From assembly GCA_015852425.1 (NCBI GenBank), contig JAAAIG010000033.1, forward strand, positions 1 through 64,000: DNA of 64,000 nucleotides. The letters run 5' to 3'. The notes beneath the pieces are model-generated. The model was not told the origin of the DNA, ran no database searches, and was given only the letters and a program-made list of their open reading frames with translations. Numbering within the stretch: position 1 is the stretch's first letter; every line of letters starts with the position of its first letter. The translations under genes and the position numbers were made by a program. Shown in pieces: positions 1-10,894 of this stretch. The stretch is from Gryganskiella cystojenkinii. Taxonomy: Eukaryota > Mortierellomycota > Mortierellomycetes > Mortierellales > Mortierellaceae.

Positions 1-477
1 TGTATAGTTTTCTGAGCACCTTCCTTTTCGGAGTGCTCACTGCAAAACCTCAAAATTTTTACCAGCCTTCACAGTACGATTGAGATCTCTTCCCAAAGAA
101 AGCACATCTCGTTATTAAGTGTCGTGAAGGGATGGGTCGAGCCTAGCTGGGTGCGGCTATGCTGGCAAATCTGTTATGAATAAATCGGCTGATTTACTCT
201 GTCTGACAAATATGGCTAATTTGTTTTGACAGTAAGGGCAGAAAACAAAAATCGAGCCCGGCAAATTTGTACTGAAAACAGCGGCGAAATTGAATTGACG
301 GAATGGGCTATTTTGTGTGAAAATGACTGTGACAATGAGGGCACAAAAAGAACTCCGCTCCAAGAGGATGTGACTGTTTGTGAAGGAGGAGAGATCACTC
401 TTATTGAACCGCATCGCAGTTCCATCACCTTTCCTTCTGCTCCATCCTCCCTCCTCACCCAAGTCATTAATATCGCC
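1..477. other. Left-edge non-coding region / AARSD1 promoter
   Basis: I see no convincing gene here. The frame of the downstream AARSD1 start stays open from about 226 to 477 but has no ATG before 478, so it is read as 5' leader rather than coding. The stretch presumably holds the promoter of the next gene and perhaps the end of a gene outside the window. Confidence 0.5.
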
Positions 478-2240
478 ATGACTGAAGACATCACCACTCA
501 GCAATCCTCGGTCGAGCAAGTCTCTGTCGGCCTCTTGACCTGCCAACATACCCCTTACCTTCGCAACTTTACTACCACTGTCCTCTCTTGCTCAAAGAAG
601 CCCAACAAGCAAAAGCTGTACGAGGTCCAGCTACAGGATACCAGTAACGTCTTTTTGTCTCTTCTCTTTTCACTCCTCACCCACTCTCTTTTCTTTTATT
701 TTTGATCCGTCCGATTCAATGAACCTACCTCGAAACGACACTCATCCTCTGATCCTCCCTCTTCTTTTGCTCTTCTTACGCACAGTCCTTTTCCCCGAGG
801 GAGGCGGACAGCCCTGCGACTATGGCACCATTAACGAATCGATCGACGTCAGAAATGTGCAACGAGTTGGTACTAGTCACGTCCACCATACCAGTGCTCC
901 CGTGGAGGAAGGCATCGAGGCTCGTCTCGAAGTCGACTGGAAACGTCGATTCGACCATATGCAACAACACAGTGGACAGCATCTTGTCAGTGCTCTCTTT
1001 GATCAACTCGAGTGCTTCACTGTTGCCTGGTAATGCTCATCTCAAGTTTTGGTGGCGCTGTTCTTGATAAAGCAGTAATCCTATTTCAATTGATCGAACT
1101 GACCTTCTCCCATTTTTTTTTCTTTCCTTCGCTCTCCATAACGTCATAGGGGCATGAATGCCACTCGCTGTCATGTCGAACTCTCCAAGGCACCCACACC
1201 TGAGCAGGTCAAGGAAGTCGAGGAGCGTCTGAACCTTTACATCCGCCGCAATTATCCTGTCCATGTCACTTTTACGGATGAGCGTCCTCCCACCATGCCC
1301 AAAGGTAACGGCAATTATGCAACCATACAAACAAATTTTTGTCCAAGTCAAACTTGATTTATGCTTTCAGCGCAAAATAGAGTGACTCATTTTTTACTTT
1401 CTTTTTTCTTGTTTACGAATGTTAGACTATGTGGGACCAAACGGCGTGTTCCGTGTGATCGAGATCATGGAGGATTTGGATATTGTCGCTGCAGAGGAAG
1501 ACCCCCATGGCAGGAATGCAACCTTGGATGAGAATGGCAACAAGGTCAAGAAGGGTCTCGTTCATCTGGATTACAACCCTTGCTGCGGAACCCATGTCAC
1601 GTCTCTGAAAGATTTGCAGTGCATCAAGATTTTGCACCAGGAAAAGATCCGTGGCGACAACTGTCGATTGTTCTTTGTCTGCGGTCAACGCGCCTTGAAC
1701 CTCTTGCAGGAGACTTATCAGGTCACCAAGGATCTCGCCACAGTTTTGTCTGCACCCGGTGGACCCGAGACGTTTGTCGACACTGTCGTCAAGAACCAGA
1801 AGCAATCGCGTGAGGTGTTCAAGCAGGTCAAGAATTTGTACAAGGATCTGGCGACATTTGTTGTACGGGACTGGGCCAACGAGCTGAAGGAAAAGAACCC
1901 GATTCAGGAGGGCGAGTCGACCTCCAAGGGGTACGTGATCACGCACCATCGCGAGGACGCCGATATGGACTACTTGATTCTCCTGTCATCATTGCTCAAG
2001 GATCAGGATCACATCAAGGGAAGTCGTGTCTTTGTCTTGTCTGCAGGCGACAAGAAGGAAGGCGGTCCCATGATTGTCACTGGTCAGGACGAGGTTTTGG
2101 TCAAGTCTGTCGCTACCGAAATCGCCAAGCATGTCGAGGTCAAGGGAGGTGGCAAGGGACGGTGGCAAGGCAAGAGCAAGTCGTGGAAGGGACTCGAGGC
2201 TGCTCATGCTGCTGTCGTTGATGTCGTGGCGTCGGCCTAG
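478..2240 (+). CDS. AARSD1: Alanyl-tRNA editing protein (AARSD1/AlaX-type)
   Basis: The model joins 478..643, 786..1029, 1150..1304 and 1426..2240 and gives 459 residues. The three introns are GT-AG and the frame is continuous. AARSD1 proteins are free-standing relatives of the editing domain of alanyl-tRNA synthetase; they remove serine wrongly attached to tRNA-Ala in the cytosol. The sequence shows the beta-barrel signature FPEGGGQP (about residues 58-65), the zinc HxxxH motif within HMQQHSGQH (His113 and His117), and the second zinc pair in CCGTHV (Cys242 and His245). All four expected metal ligands are present, so the enzyme is probably active. The ATG at 478 is the first in frame ahead of the conserved part. 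The C-terminus ends in a K/G/R-rich stretch and an alanine-rich tail. Its 3' end converges with the arrestin gene 467 bases away. Confidence 0.93.
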
Positions 2241-2707
2241 TTCAAATATTTACCAATACCAAACCTAGATGAGAATTGAAAAATAGATCATAAAACGACC
2301 CATAGATGCATCAGATTTATAGTCGTCTTTGACTACCGACACGTCTAGTCGGTATTGCTGCCGCATTTCGGAGACTGCGCATATCGTGGACGAAAGCCCT
2401 TTCAGAGTGTTGGATTTCAGGCACTCTATCATTGCTATGTCCATGAGTCTCAGTACATAGCAGGCGATGAATTCAGCATTGTGAAGAACGACCCGGGAAA
2501 CATGTAACGGTATCACCGAGGGCCAAGGAACCCAGGTCGATTCTTTTCTGTGCATGTCCAACAGACTTGACAGCTATCACTTCTCAAAAATAGCATATTG
2601 TTTCAAGAAAAAACCAGCAAAATGAAATGAAACCATGTTATTTATTATAATACATTGCTATGGACTATCTGGTATCGACATATTTGGTGAGAACTCGACC
2701 GAGTCAC
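2241..2707. other. Convergent 3' intergenic region with a doubtful small reading frame
   Basis: This stretch lies between the stops of AARSD1 (+) and the arrestin gene (-). On the minus strand an ATG at 2555 opens a 97-residue frame down to 2265 with a fairly protein-like composition, including the run EMRQQYRLDVSVVKDDYKSD. I do not recognise it, and a separate gene squeezed between two 3' ends is unlikely. It could be a decayed fragment or chance. AT-rich sequence around 2580-2690 probably carries polyadenylation signals. Confidence 0.3.
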
Positions 2708-5342
2708 CTAAGGAGATCCCATAGGTGGTGGTGTTGACGCTGCCGCATGTGCATAGTGGATCGTTTTCGGGTCCTGAGTCGACGACCTTGAAGGTGCTCC
2801 AGGTACATGCATTTGCGTAGGCGAAATCGCCTTTGGTGAGGTTACATAATCATAACCGGCCTCATCTTGCTCATGCTCCACCACTGTCGCTCCAGAAGCT
2901 GTTGCAGAGTGTTGTCGTTGGACAATCGGGAAATATTCTACTCCGCTACCACCATCACCTGCTGCGCTGTCCTGGCCATCTGTCCAAGACTCGTTCGTGG
3001 ACAAAGGTGAATTCAATCTTGGGGTCAAGCTCGTGTGTTGAGGGTGTTCCAGAGGCGATGCAGGTCCAAGTCCCAAGTTGATCGCATCCGGTGCGGTGGG
3101 TGTTTCGACCGTAATCCTCTTGGGCAAGGCCATGGATGGCGGCGGTGATTTTGGCACGGTTTCCTTCTCGGATGGGTATATATTACTATCGTAGGTATCA
3201 TAACCGTCGCTGCTACGGTTGTTGTTGTGGTTCTGGTTACTGCTGCTTCCTGATGTCGCTGCAGGGTTGGGCATGGAGGCCGAGGCTGTGGGCGGAGGTC
3301 GAGGAGGAAGCCTTGGAGGCGATCCTGGAGGTCCTGACCACGATCCTGGTATATGCCGGCTCTGTTGGGGTGACGATGGTGTCGCTGTTGCAGGCCCATA
3401 ATGCCTTGGTTCCGTCGGCGAGAGTTGTGTCGTGGGAACCTTGGGGAGTGGTTTCGACAATGACTCGAACAACAGAGGGAGTTGGGTGTGAGGCGGCTGC
3501 GGTGGGTGTGGTGCTATCCTCAGGGATGCTGGGAGGTTTTGCTGGGAGGGTGCGGTTGCACTCCTCGATCGGAAGGACGAAATCGTGCTACTTGGATCGA
3601 CGCTGTAGTTGCTGTTGTGGTTGCTCGTCCGTGATGCGACGCTCCCATGGTTATGTGCTCCCGTGGCGGTGTGCAGCGGTACAGCCATGCTATACCGCGG
3701 TGGCTCAAACGGCGCAGAGGGGCGGTGATCAGGGCTGCCCTGTGATGCTGCATGCGTCGCAGAGTCTGCATTCCTTGAAGGTGATGATGCCGGCAAGCGT
3801 ACTGAAGATACAGGAGTTGTTGGTGAGGGTGAGGATGACACCGATGTGAACGAAGAATTAAAGGTGTGGTGCTGTTCGTTGGGTGCTAAACTAGTATCAC
3901 TGCGGCTGTTGTTGATTGAGGCTGAAGTCCTGTCACTGCCACTGCCACTCCCGCTGTTGCTGATTTGGGCTTCGGTGAAAATCATGGGCTGAACTTGAAC
4001 AAACGGACTAGGCTTTTGGGTATGCAGACTGTCCGAGAGTGTCCCGACGACAATGGGGAGTTCGATTTGAAAGCCTCCTGGTGAACTGAGAAGTTTGTTT
4101 CTGAGCTTACTAGTTACGACCTTTTTGTTTTTGCGTTCCATGAACTTTGTCTTTGCACGCATATCAAATAAGATCTGGAGTGAATACTCGACTGAGAGGG
4201 CTTTACTGGATGTTAGAGTCGGATAGGCGGTGTCCGGGATGGTAATGTCAGAGATGATTTTTCCAGTGTTCACAGACGAGTCCACGGTCAGAGTTTCTGA
4301 GCGTGAGGCAACCGTCTCGCTGTACTCTTTGGCATAACTACAAGGAAAGAGCAAAACAAACAAGAGGAAAGTAAAGGGCTTTTTGTCAGCATAACAGCCA
4401 AGTGCTCTGGTGTAGTCAACGATCCAGAGCAAGTGACGGCTCAAAGAGAACCTGTTTTTCTTACTCTCCTGCAAAATAATTCTCTTTGCAGATCAATTGA
4501 ATAAAGCATCCGGGACTTCGACGGATCTTGTAGGGGTGACTGAGATCGATCTCCACATGAAGAATCTGACCCTTCAAGAATCCAGTTCTCTGAAGTTGTA
4601 CAGTCGCCTTTGCCAGGTCTGTCTTTTTGTCCGAGCCTGGAATAATGCTGCTAGAGCCGGTGAGTGAGAGAGGAGCATTATGCGGTTCCATTTGGATGTT
4701 GACCAAGTCCTTGATCTGAAGGGATTGAGTTGTCTGAGTGTTCTGAATACCTCCGAGAACACCTAACGAGATGATCGTTGCTGACAGAGAGTATTTGACG
4801 TTGCTGTGTCGATACTAAGAGAGTAGTCAAAGGAAATGATGGAGTATCAACACAACAGGTCCTGTGATGGTGCAAGAATGGGCCAAAGAAGAGAGAGAAC
4901 CGGAATGGCTTACCTTTCCTGAAGAGGGGAGGTGTTGCATCGGTAACGTGAATTGAAACGGCCAGCTGTACTTGCCTTCGCTCAGAACAAACTCGGTCGC
5001 GTTGTTGGCATGACCGAGAAGAACCAGTTGTTGATTCAAGACATAGGTTTGCTCCTCGATTTTTGCGAGTTTTGTGGTGACGAGCCCGACAAGGTGGATC
5101 TTGACACAGGTATATTTGAGATCCGAAGTCGTATTCAAATGAACATGCCCTATGGATTGAAGTGTAAAATGAATTGAGTATATCCACGATGTGTGCTGCG
5201 GCCAAAAGCGTTGTCAACGGGTAAAAAAAAGGAGATAGAGTCAACGGTTGAAAGAAGCACGCGCGTTATTACCTCCCAGCGTGTCTCCAGGAAGATAGTG
5301 ACTTGCGGGTGTGTCGAGGAGAACGATAGTGAGTCTCTTCAT
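2708..5342 (-). CDS. Alpha-arrestin (ART-like) with PPxY motif
   Basis: The model is complement(join(2708..4337, 4465..4814, 4914..5149, 5273..5342)) and gives 761 residues. The first exon supplies the opening arrestin strand (start MKRLTIVLLDTP, then YLPGDTLGG), which joins in frame to HVHLNTTSDLKY, a typical arrestin-N segment. Exons 2-3 finish the N domain and enter the C domain. Exon 4 holds the end of the C domain (to about residue 345) and a long disordered Ser/Pro/Gln-rich tail. A PPRY sequence at residues 431-434 (codons 3692-3703) matches PPxY, the motif by which fungal alpha-arrestins recruit the Rsp5/Nedd4-type HECT ligase to ubiquitinate membrane transporters and trigger endocytosis. 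That function is inferred from the family. The target transporter cannot be told from sequence. Three clean GT-AG introns support the model. Confidence 0.88.
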
Positions 5343-6026
5343 TATCGTGAAGGTTTTCTGAAGACAAGGCTTTGGCTACGGGGTCTCCTCGTTGGTGTCT
5401 CCTTGGTGTCTCCTTGGCTTTCGGGGCAATGAGACGGATGCCTGCGCTTCCCTTGATGGTGTGTGGGTATTGACAATTGTTATTTTCCAGGAATGAGCCG
5501 AGTGCTCGAGTTGAATACGCACAATGGTTGAATGAAATGCCTTTTCCTAAATGTACAGCGCTCCAAAAGTCAAGAATGTCGAAAGAAGAGAGAGAGAGAA
5601 GAGAAGAGAAGACTGAACGAAGAGTGAAAAAAAAAAAATCCCCAGTGACGCGCGCTTGTCTGAGACACCTTTTTTCCACGAATTCGTTTTTCAATGGCAT
5701 TGCGCTTTTCTCTCTGGACGCCGCTCTTTTTTATTCCCGTTTTTTTTTGTTTTGGTGGCTGCCTCCTTTCTCTCCATCGGGTCCAAGACCAAAAGGGCCA
5801 AATAAAGTCTTCGTACTAACGGGCAAACGCGAAAAAGCGCAGTTGTTCAATCGGCACTATGAGAGTAGAAGAAATGCCAAGGCAAGGCTGTGGGGGAAAG
5901 CAAAAAAGTTCTGTTTTCGGTCGACAATTTTTTATTTTGAGTTTTTGGGAGCAATTGGGCGTATGCAGAGGAACTTGTCAATGATCGGATCATCAGTTTT
6001 TTTTTTTTTTTTGCTTATGTTCTTTT
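5343..6026. other. Intergenic region between two minus-strand genes
   Basis: The 684 bases upstream of the arrestin start hold its promoter and the 3' end of the next minus-strand gene. The sequence has A- and T-tracts (for example a T run at 5999-6012) and a purine-rich stretch near 5580-5640. I saw no conserved coding sequence on either strand. Confidence 0.5.
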
Positions 6027-7685
6027 TCAGAGCTCTTGCCTCTCCTCATTCTTCTTGTCTCCATCATCACCGCCACTGGATCGACGAGCTGCGTCCTCGG
6101 CTGCCGCCTTCTGGATTTCCGCCTCTCGGTTCTCTGCATCTGCTACAATCTTGTCCGCCAGCTGCTTGGCCGAAGTCATAGCATCATCTTGCTTGTATGT
6201 CTGTGGATCGACTTCTAGGACTTTTTGCTTGTCGTCTTGCTGCTGCTGTGGTGGTTGATCTTGCTTTAGTTCGGGACCCATCGCGGTTCCCTCCTCATCC
6301 GCAGCCTCGTTGATCTCGTCTCCAATGTCGTCCTCGTCGTCGTCCTCGTCATCATCGTCGTCATCGTCGTATTCGTCGTCATCTTCGTCCTCATCGTCAT
6401 AGTCATCCTCCTCTTCCTCTTCAATATTAGGAACAGGCTTGAGTTCTTCTGTTGTTGTCGTCGATTGTATCTGGACATCGGGTGTGGTCGATTCTTGCAC
6501 GGAGGGAGTCTCTGGTGCTGACGCAGCAGGTGGCTGCTGCTGCGGCTGTTGTTGTTGAGGCGATGTTGGTACATTCGAAACATCATTATCGGCCATAGTG
6601 TTTGAAGGGCAAAACACATACTTGAGCACATCCCCGAGATTGTTGGCCGTGATGACTTCGCTACTGAACGCAAAAATATTCCTGACCACCGGAATGTTGG
6701 CAAAGATCGTCGGACCTGAACTTTGACCTGCACCTCGGGTGACCAAGACCAGAGATGCTTGATCCTCAAGCGATTTCAGTACTTGCTTAGGAATCCGACT
6801 TTGAAAACCACGCTGACGCAACGAGTAAATATCTCTTGCTGTCTGGGCGGCCTCGGATTTGGGCGAGTCCGCAGTTAGGGCCAATAAGGTCATGGCACGC
6901 GTCGTCTCCTCTTCAGGGTCAAGATCGGCAAGACGGGCGATGGCTTGAGCCATGTGGATCTGGATCGCGAGTTGACCGATCGATGCAACGATGGTTCCCA
7001 ATCCGAGTCTCTGGATTGTCGAGTTAACAGGAGCAGTGGCTAGAGCGCCTCCAGCAAGACCATCTGTCAAAGAACTATAATAAACAGCCTCCTCGACTCC
7101 CTTCAAGTACGCTGTATCGGTCGTCAAACAGAAACCAACAGGGGCCACAAAGTTCTTGACGCTTCGGACCGCATCTGAGGACTTGATTAATCCGAAACCG
7201 AGATAGTCCCAGATGGACCAAACCTTCTTGCTCTTTTCTTCTTTGGCGAGGTATGTGCTCTTGTTTGTCGAGGGGATATTGATAACGGTATCGTAGATGG
7301 TGTTGGCGATCACGGCAGCCCGACGAGTGTCGACAGAGGTCAGATCGGCTGAGGCCTCTGCTGCGGCTTCACCATGGGTCTGAATCATCTTGAGCCTGGC
7401 CTGCTCGAGCTTGGACCAGTCCGCATCCTTGGTTTCGAAAATGGTTAGAGAGATAATCTCGACAATATCGTTCAGGAGCGGGAGCTTGGTGAAAGCTGAA
7501 TCTTTCGAAGGAGAGGAGACATCTTGAGTGTTGGCGACTTCGATACCACCGGACTCGATCTGTTGGACGAGGTGTGGTGCGATTCCTTGGACTATGGGAT
7601 CGTTGATGAAGTCGTCGAGTGTCTTCCCGGCGATGACCGAGTATGCCAACAGAGTTGCGATAGATAGTCGAAGAATAAACTTCAT
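6027..7685 (-). CDS. Secretory-pathway protein, acidic tail, C-terminal RQEL
   Basis: A single uninterrupted frame of 552 residues starts at the ATG at 7685. The first 20 residues (MKFILRLSIATLLAYSVIAG) form a good signal peptide. The middle part (about 110-340) is rich in Ala/Gly/Leu and has a hydrophobic hairpin around GLGTIVASIGQLAIQIH; this faintly recalls EcsC-like proteins, but I would not assign it. It is followed by a Q/P/T-rich linker and an almost unbroken Asp/Glu tract at about residues 419-468. The protein ends in ERQEL, close to the KDEL/HDEL family of ER-retrieval signals. Together these suggest a protein of the ER lumen or secretory route, possibly binding calcium through the acidic tract, but this is inference. 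No catalytic motif was recognised. Confidence 0.75.
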   Translation of the reverse strand: MKFILRLSIATLLAYSVIAGKTLDDFINDPIVQGIAPHLVQQIESGGIEVANTQDVSSPSKDSAFTKLPLLNDIVEIISLTIFETKDADWSKLEQARLKMIQTHGEAAAEASADLTSVDTRRAAVIANTIYDTVINIPSTNKSTYLAKEEKSKKVWSIWDYLGFGLIKSSDAVRSVKNFVAPVGFCLTTDTAYLKGVEEAVYYSSLTDGLAGGALATAPVNSTIQRLGLGTIVASIGQLAIQIHMAQAIARLADLDPEEETTRAMTLLALTADSPKSEAAQTARDIYSLRQRGFQSRIPKQVLKSLEDQASLVLVTRGAGQSSGPTIFANIPVVRNIFAFSSEVITANNLGDVLKYVFCPSNTMADNDVSNVPTSPQQQQPQQQPPAASAPETPSVQESTTPDVQIQSTTTTEELKPVPNIEEEEEDDYDDEDEDDDEYDDDDDDDEDDDEDDIGDEINEAADEEGTAMGPELKQDQPPQQQQDDKQKVLEVDPQTYKQDDAMTSAKQLADKIVADAENREAEIQKAAAEDAARRSSGGDDGDKKNEERQEL

Positions 7686-8135
7686 TATGAGAAGGGAGAA
7701 GGGGGAGACGGGGAGAGGATCGAAGAGTTATAGGGTTGAGGGGATTAAGTTCGATGGAGAGGAAGAGGTAACAATAAAAACAAAATTGGCCCATATTTCT
7801 TTTGCAAGGAGCATCATGGGGTATGCTCACCTCGGGTCAGATAAGAATACTGGAGAGGAAGCGACTATGGAAAAAAGGGGGTAAAAGCGGGTACAGACAT
7901 AAAGGAGAAGAATATGTGTTGTGTCATGACAAACGAACGGGTTCCCTTAGAGAAGGAAGGAAAATCGACTCAAAAACAAAACAATGTGGTTGGACACGCA
8001 TAGACAAACAACCTTTCAAATCTCTCGAGAGGTTTCACGATCAACTTAGAGTACGAATGAACTTGTTCTGGATTCCTCCCACCCGACGTTGACAAGTTAC
8101 CGCTGATTTTATTTATTAAGCGACATCCTCCGAAT
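7686..8135. other. Intergenic region upstream of the acidic-tail gene
   Basis: Promoter side of the signal-peptide gene. It is A/G-rich near 7690-7760 and 7850-7920. Short frames occur on both strands but none looks like a conserved protein. Confidence 0.4.
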
Positions 8136-8556
8136 TCATTTTGGTTTCTGTGATTGGCTTCCTAGCCCACTACGTGTCCAAAGACGAAAGAGCTTGAGAT
8201 AAATTTGTCTTGGGGATCTGCTTTCCATGAATGTAGAGAGCGAATACTTATCCGGCTCAAGCTTGGCGAGTCCTTGCTTGAGCAACTCCTCCTCTGATTG
8301 CGGCCTGTTACGACGCTCCAGGACAGAGAGAACATTGTAGAACCGATCCCGGCAACCGCCAGCACTCCGAAAATCAAATTTTCTGCAACCGCGTGCCAAT
8401 CGATTAGATCCAGAACTGCAGAATCTGCAACGGTCAGGTATGGACGACTATCATCCTCCGGGATGACTGATCCTTGGTGTTCGACAGACCTGTGCGAGAG
8501 GACACCGACAACACTCCTTGAATCGACGATCGCCAACAGGCCTGCCGTCAATGCCT
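8136..8556 (-). pseudogene. Possible gene relic with a membrane segment and a frame break
   Basis: Two overlapping minus-strand frames both look protein-like. One reads DLIDWHAVAENLIFGVLAV followed by a hydrophobic run (about 8330-8460); the other continues as RPQSEEELLKQGLAKLEPDK (about 8240-8310) to a stop at 8136. They would join if one base were gained or lost near 8300-8350. No ATG in a good context precedes the first part, and a TGA lies just upstream. I read this as the remnant of a small membrane protein. A frameshifting sequence error or an unusual intron is also possible. The family is not recognised. Confidence 0.3.
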
Positions 8557-9010
8557 CTCAGCATCTTAGGTGAAATTCTGGCGTCACTGATGCTGACGGA
8601 AACAACAGCAGCGTTAACAGAAACAAGGATTTGAACAAGACCGTGAAATATTGATTCTGGTTCTTTCAGGAGGAAGATATTTCCTCGAGTCGCTCAAAAA
8701 CCCCGCAAACAGTTCACCACCTCTATGGTCCTCGATCGAATCTGTAAGACAGTACACGAAACATATCGGACCTTACAAGGTCGTGTGCAAAGAACGACGA
8801 GTACCTCCATAAAGGTGCCTCAACCCTCGAAAAGGGCATGCCGAAGGACTTTTAATAAAATATCAAAGAGGCGTTCAACTATCAGACATGTTTTAGTAAA
8901 GAATGCTTGACGATTCACTTGGATGGAGGAGCCATACATAACCTTGGAGATGATAAAGTAACGTTTTTTTATTCATATTGCTCATAAGTGAAAGACAGAG
9001 AATTGTACGC
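8557..9010 (+). pseudogene. Possible decayed reading frame with stops and frame change
   Basis: From about 8618 the plus strand reads QKQGFEQDREILILVLSGGR, then runs on through the segments NPANSSPPLWSSIESVRQYT and KHIGPYKVV. It then shifts frame near 8780 to NDEYLHKGASTLEKGMPKDF, meets two adjacent stop codons at about 8850-8856, and continues in the same frame as IKEAFNYQTCFSKECLTIHL. The alternation of coding-like pieces with stops and a frameshift is what a dead gene looks like. I do not recognise the protein. No intact start or splice signal rescues it. Confidence 0.35.
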
Positions 9011-9126
9011 AAAGTACTTTGTTTCGTGTTGATGGACGTATGCATGATTCAAGGCGTTTCTGCTGTTCCTTTTGCTGCCATCCTTCTTTCCTTCCGTTCC
9101 ATCACTCCACCCAGTCACTCACTCAC

Positions 9127-10894
9127 TCACTCGCGCAAAGTCATGGCCGCAAAAACGTCGCCAACAACAGAAGTCGATGCTGAGGTCAAAGTCAATCGAT
9201 GTCCCTTTCGAAAGTTGCGCGCGTTCTTCTCAAAGAACACGCTCGCGTTCACGCCATCGATCCCGGTAATCTTCTTGAGATCACCCGATTGGAACGTGGC
9301 TCGACCCTCGTGCATGTACTCCAACAACTCGACCACCAAATCAACCTCTGTGTCATTTGGTGCCTCCAATTCCGGGCCACTCTCCTTGGGCTTCTTGGGG
9401 TCCTTTCCACAGGACGGATCCTTGCAGGGATCATCCGGGTCCTTCATGCCCTCGATTTCGTCTCTTCGTCCTTCGGTCTCCAGATTGTTTACAGAAGTAA
9501 ACTCCAGACCGTGGTTCTTTCCGCTACGGCCACCAGAGATCTTTTGCCAGAATTCGAACGCGCGTCCGAGAATCGTCGACGACGATGGCTCAGTCAAGAT
9601 GCCAGTGGTAGCACCCACTACATCAGCCCTCTCGGCCTCGACTTTGTCCAGAAAGACAGTATCCTCCAAAGTATGAGGTGGCTTCTTGTCACGCAAAGAG
9701 ACGAGGTACTGACGGACCTCGTCCTTGGCTAACTCCTTGTACACGATCGGAGTCGGAGCATCGGGAGGCTACAGAGATACCGAGAAAAAATATGAAGGTA
9801 GGTGTATTAGTTTATCATGTCCGAGAGTCTTTGTGGTGGCTTCCATCAATGAAAAAATGCTCCAAGACATATTTATATAGTGGACTTGCGTTCTTGGGAT
9901 CGCGTCCCTTGTCGGGTCCAAGGGCGCGGTTCAACCCGTCCGCCAACTTGGGACCAGTCACGGTTTCGGGGCCCGTGAGTGTGTAGACCTGACCGTCGTG
10001 CTTGGCTGATAGGAGACGTCAATAAAGAGAGAGATGACGATGACGATGAGTCTCCTGGGTCCTGGCTTATATGTCAACGTCATGGAAGTGTAAAGGTACT
10101 AGGTCAAAAGTGTCTATCAACATCATAGTGCGTGTTATACCTGCGTTGTCGTGCTCCTCGGGGAAAATGACCGAGATCAATGCATGACCCAGATCAATGA
10201 TATCCAAGGGAGCATAGACGACCTCGGGCTTGATCGACATGCCAAGAGTTCCTTGGTCTTGGATCATGGGGATCCAATAGAACAAAGCTTGGAAGGGGAA
10301 TCCTTCTCTATTCACAGACAAAGAAAGAAAATATTAGAGGGGTATTAATGACAGTAAAATAGCCTATTAGATGATTGAGGAGAAAAAGGTTACTCACCTC
10401 AAGACAGTCCAACGCTGGATGGTGCTGGAGACTTTTTCCTCGGTTCGACGAAAGGCGTCGAGCTGACGTTTCTCGGGGGCATCGGTACCGATACAGGAGA
10501 TGACGATGCAGCGAACGACTTGTTCCTGCTTGAAGGTATCTACCATCATGTTGGCCCAGTCCAGTCGCTGGGGCTCGATCTCGGGGACAAGGACCACGGT
10601 GGTGATACCACGGATGGCGACAGAGAGCGAGCTTTGGTCTTCATACGAGAACTTGACGACCTTGACGTTGGCTCGGTTTTGGAGGAGAGCACACTTGTCG
10701 GGGTTTCGGGCCAGACAGACCAAGTCGAGTGGGGCGTTGCCGTCATGGTCCTCTGAGTGAGCAGAGTGATGATGGTTCTCGAGGTGGGTGGCGAGCTGGA
10801 GGGCAAGGCGCTGACCCTCGTACGAGTCGCAGCTGGTGATGGCCAAGGAGGGCAAGCCGGGTTGAGTTTCAGTCTTTGGAGGGAAAGAGAGCAT
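9127..10894 (-). CDS. NmrA-like NAD(P)-binding family protein
   Basis: The model is complement(join(9127..9768, 9890..10005, 10141..10307, 10398..10894)) and gives 473 residues. Exon 1 carries a degenerate Rossmann N-terminus (ITSCDSYEGQRLALQLATHL), then VCLARNPDKCALL, and a segment ending in VRCIVISCIGTDAPEKRQLD, typical of NmrA-like atypical short-chain dehydrogenases. Exons 2-3 continue with YWIPMIQDQGTLGMSIKP, VYAPLDIIDLGHALISVIFP and GQVYTLTGPETVTGPKLADG, all in family order. Such proteins often sense NAD(P)/NAD(P)H or bind regulators rather than catalyse a reaction. The C-terminal 200 residues are extra and polar. The intron 9769..9889 begins with GC (AAC|GCAAGT) and is the only choice that keeps the frame. 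The start at 10894 is the first ATG in frame. The gene diverges from the CHMP7 gene. Confidence 0.82.
9769..9889 (-). other. GC-AG intron in the NmrA-like gene
   Basis: On the minus strand the donor reads AAC|GCAAGTCC and the acceptor CTGTAG|CCT. A GT donor four bases further in (A|GTCCAC) would break the frame with exon 4, while the GC donor joins codon to codon. GCAAGT is the consensus donor of the minor GC-AG class. Confidence 0.75.

Noticed and set aside
226..477. Upstream in-frame extension of AARSD1
   Set aside because: There is no ATG in the open stretch, and the residues do not resemble the start of the family.
3136..3849. Plus-strand frame opposite the arrestin tail
   Set aside because: The minus strand carries the arrestin in matching exon phases, and the plus frame is Cys/Arg-rich noise.
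5477..6181. 234-residue plus-strand frame in the arrestin upstream region
   Set aside because: Low-complexity Lys/Arg/Phe composition from A/T tracts, and it overlaps the end of the acidic-tail gene.
8978..9676. Long plus-strand frame opposite the NmrA-like C-terminal exon
   Set aside because: It is the complement of a well-supported exon, has no family resemblance and no splice partners.
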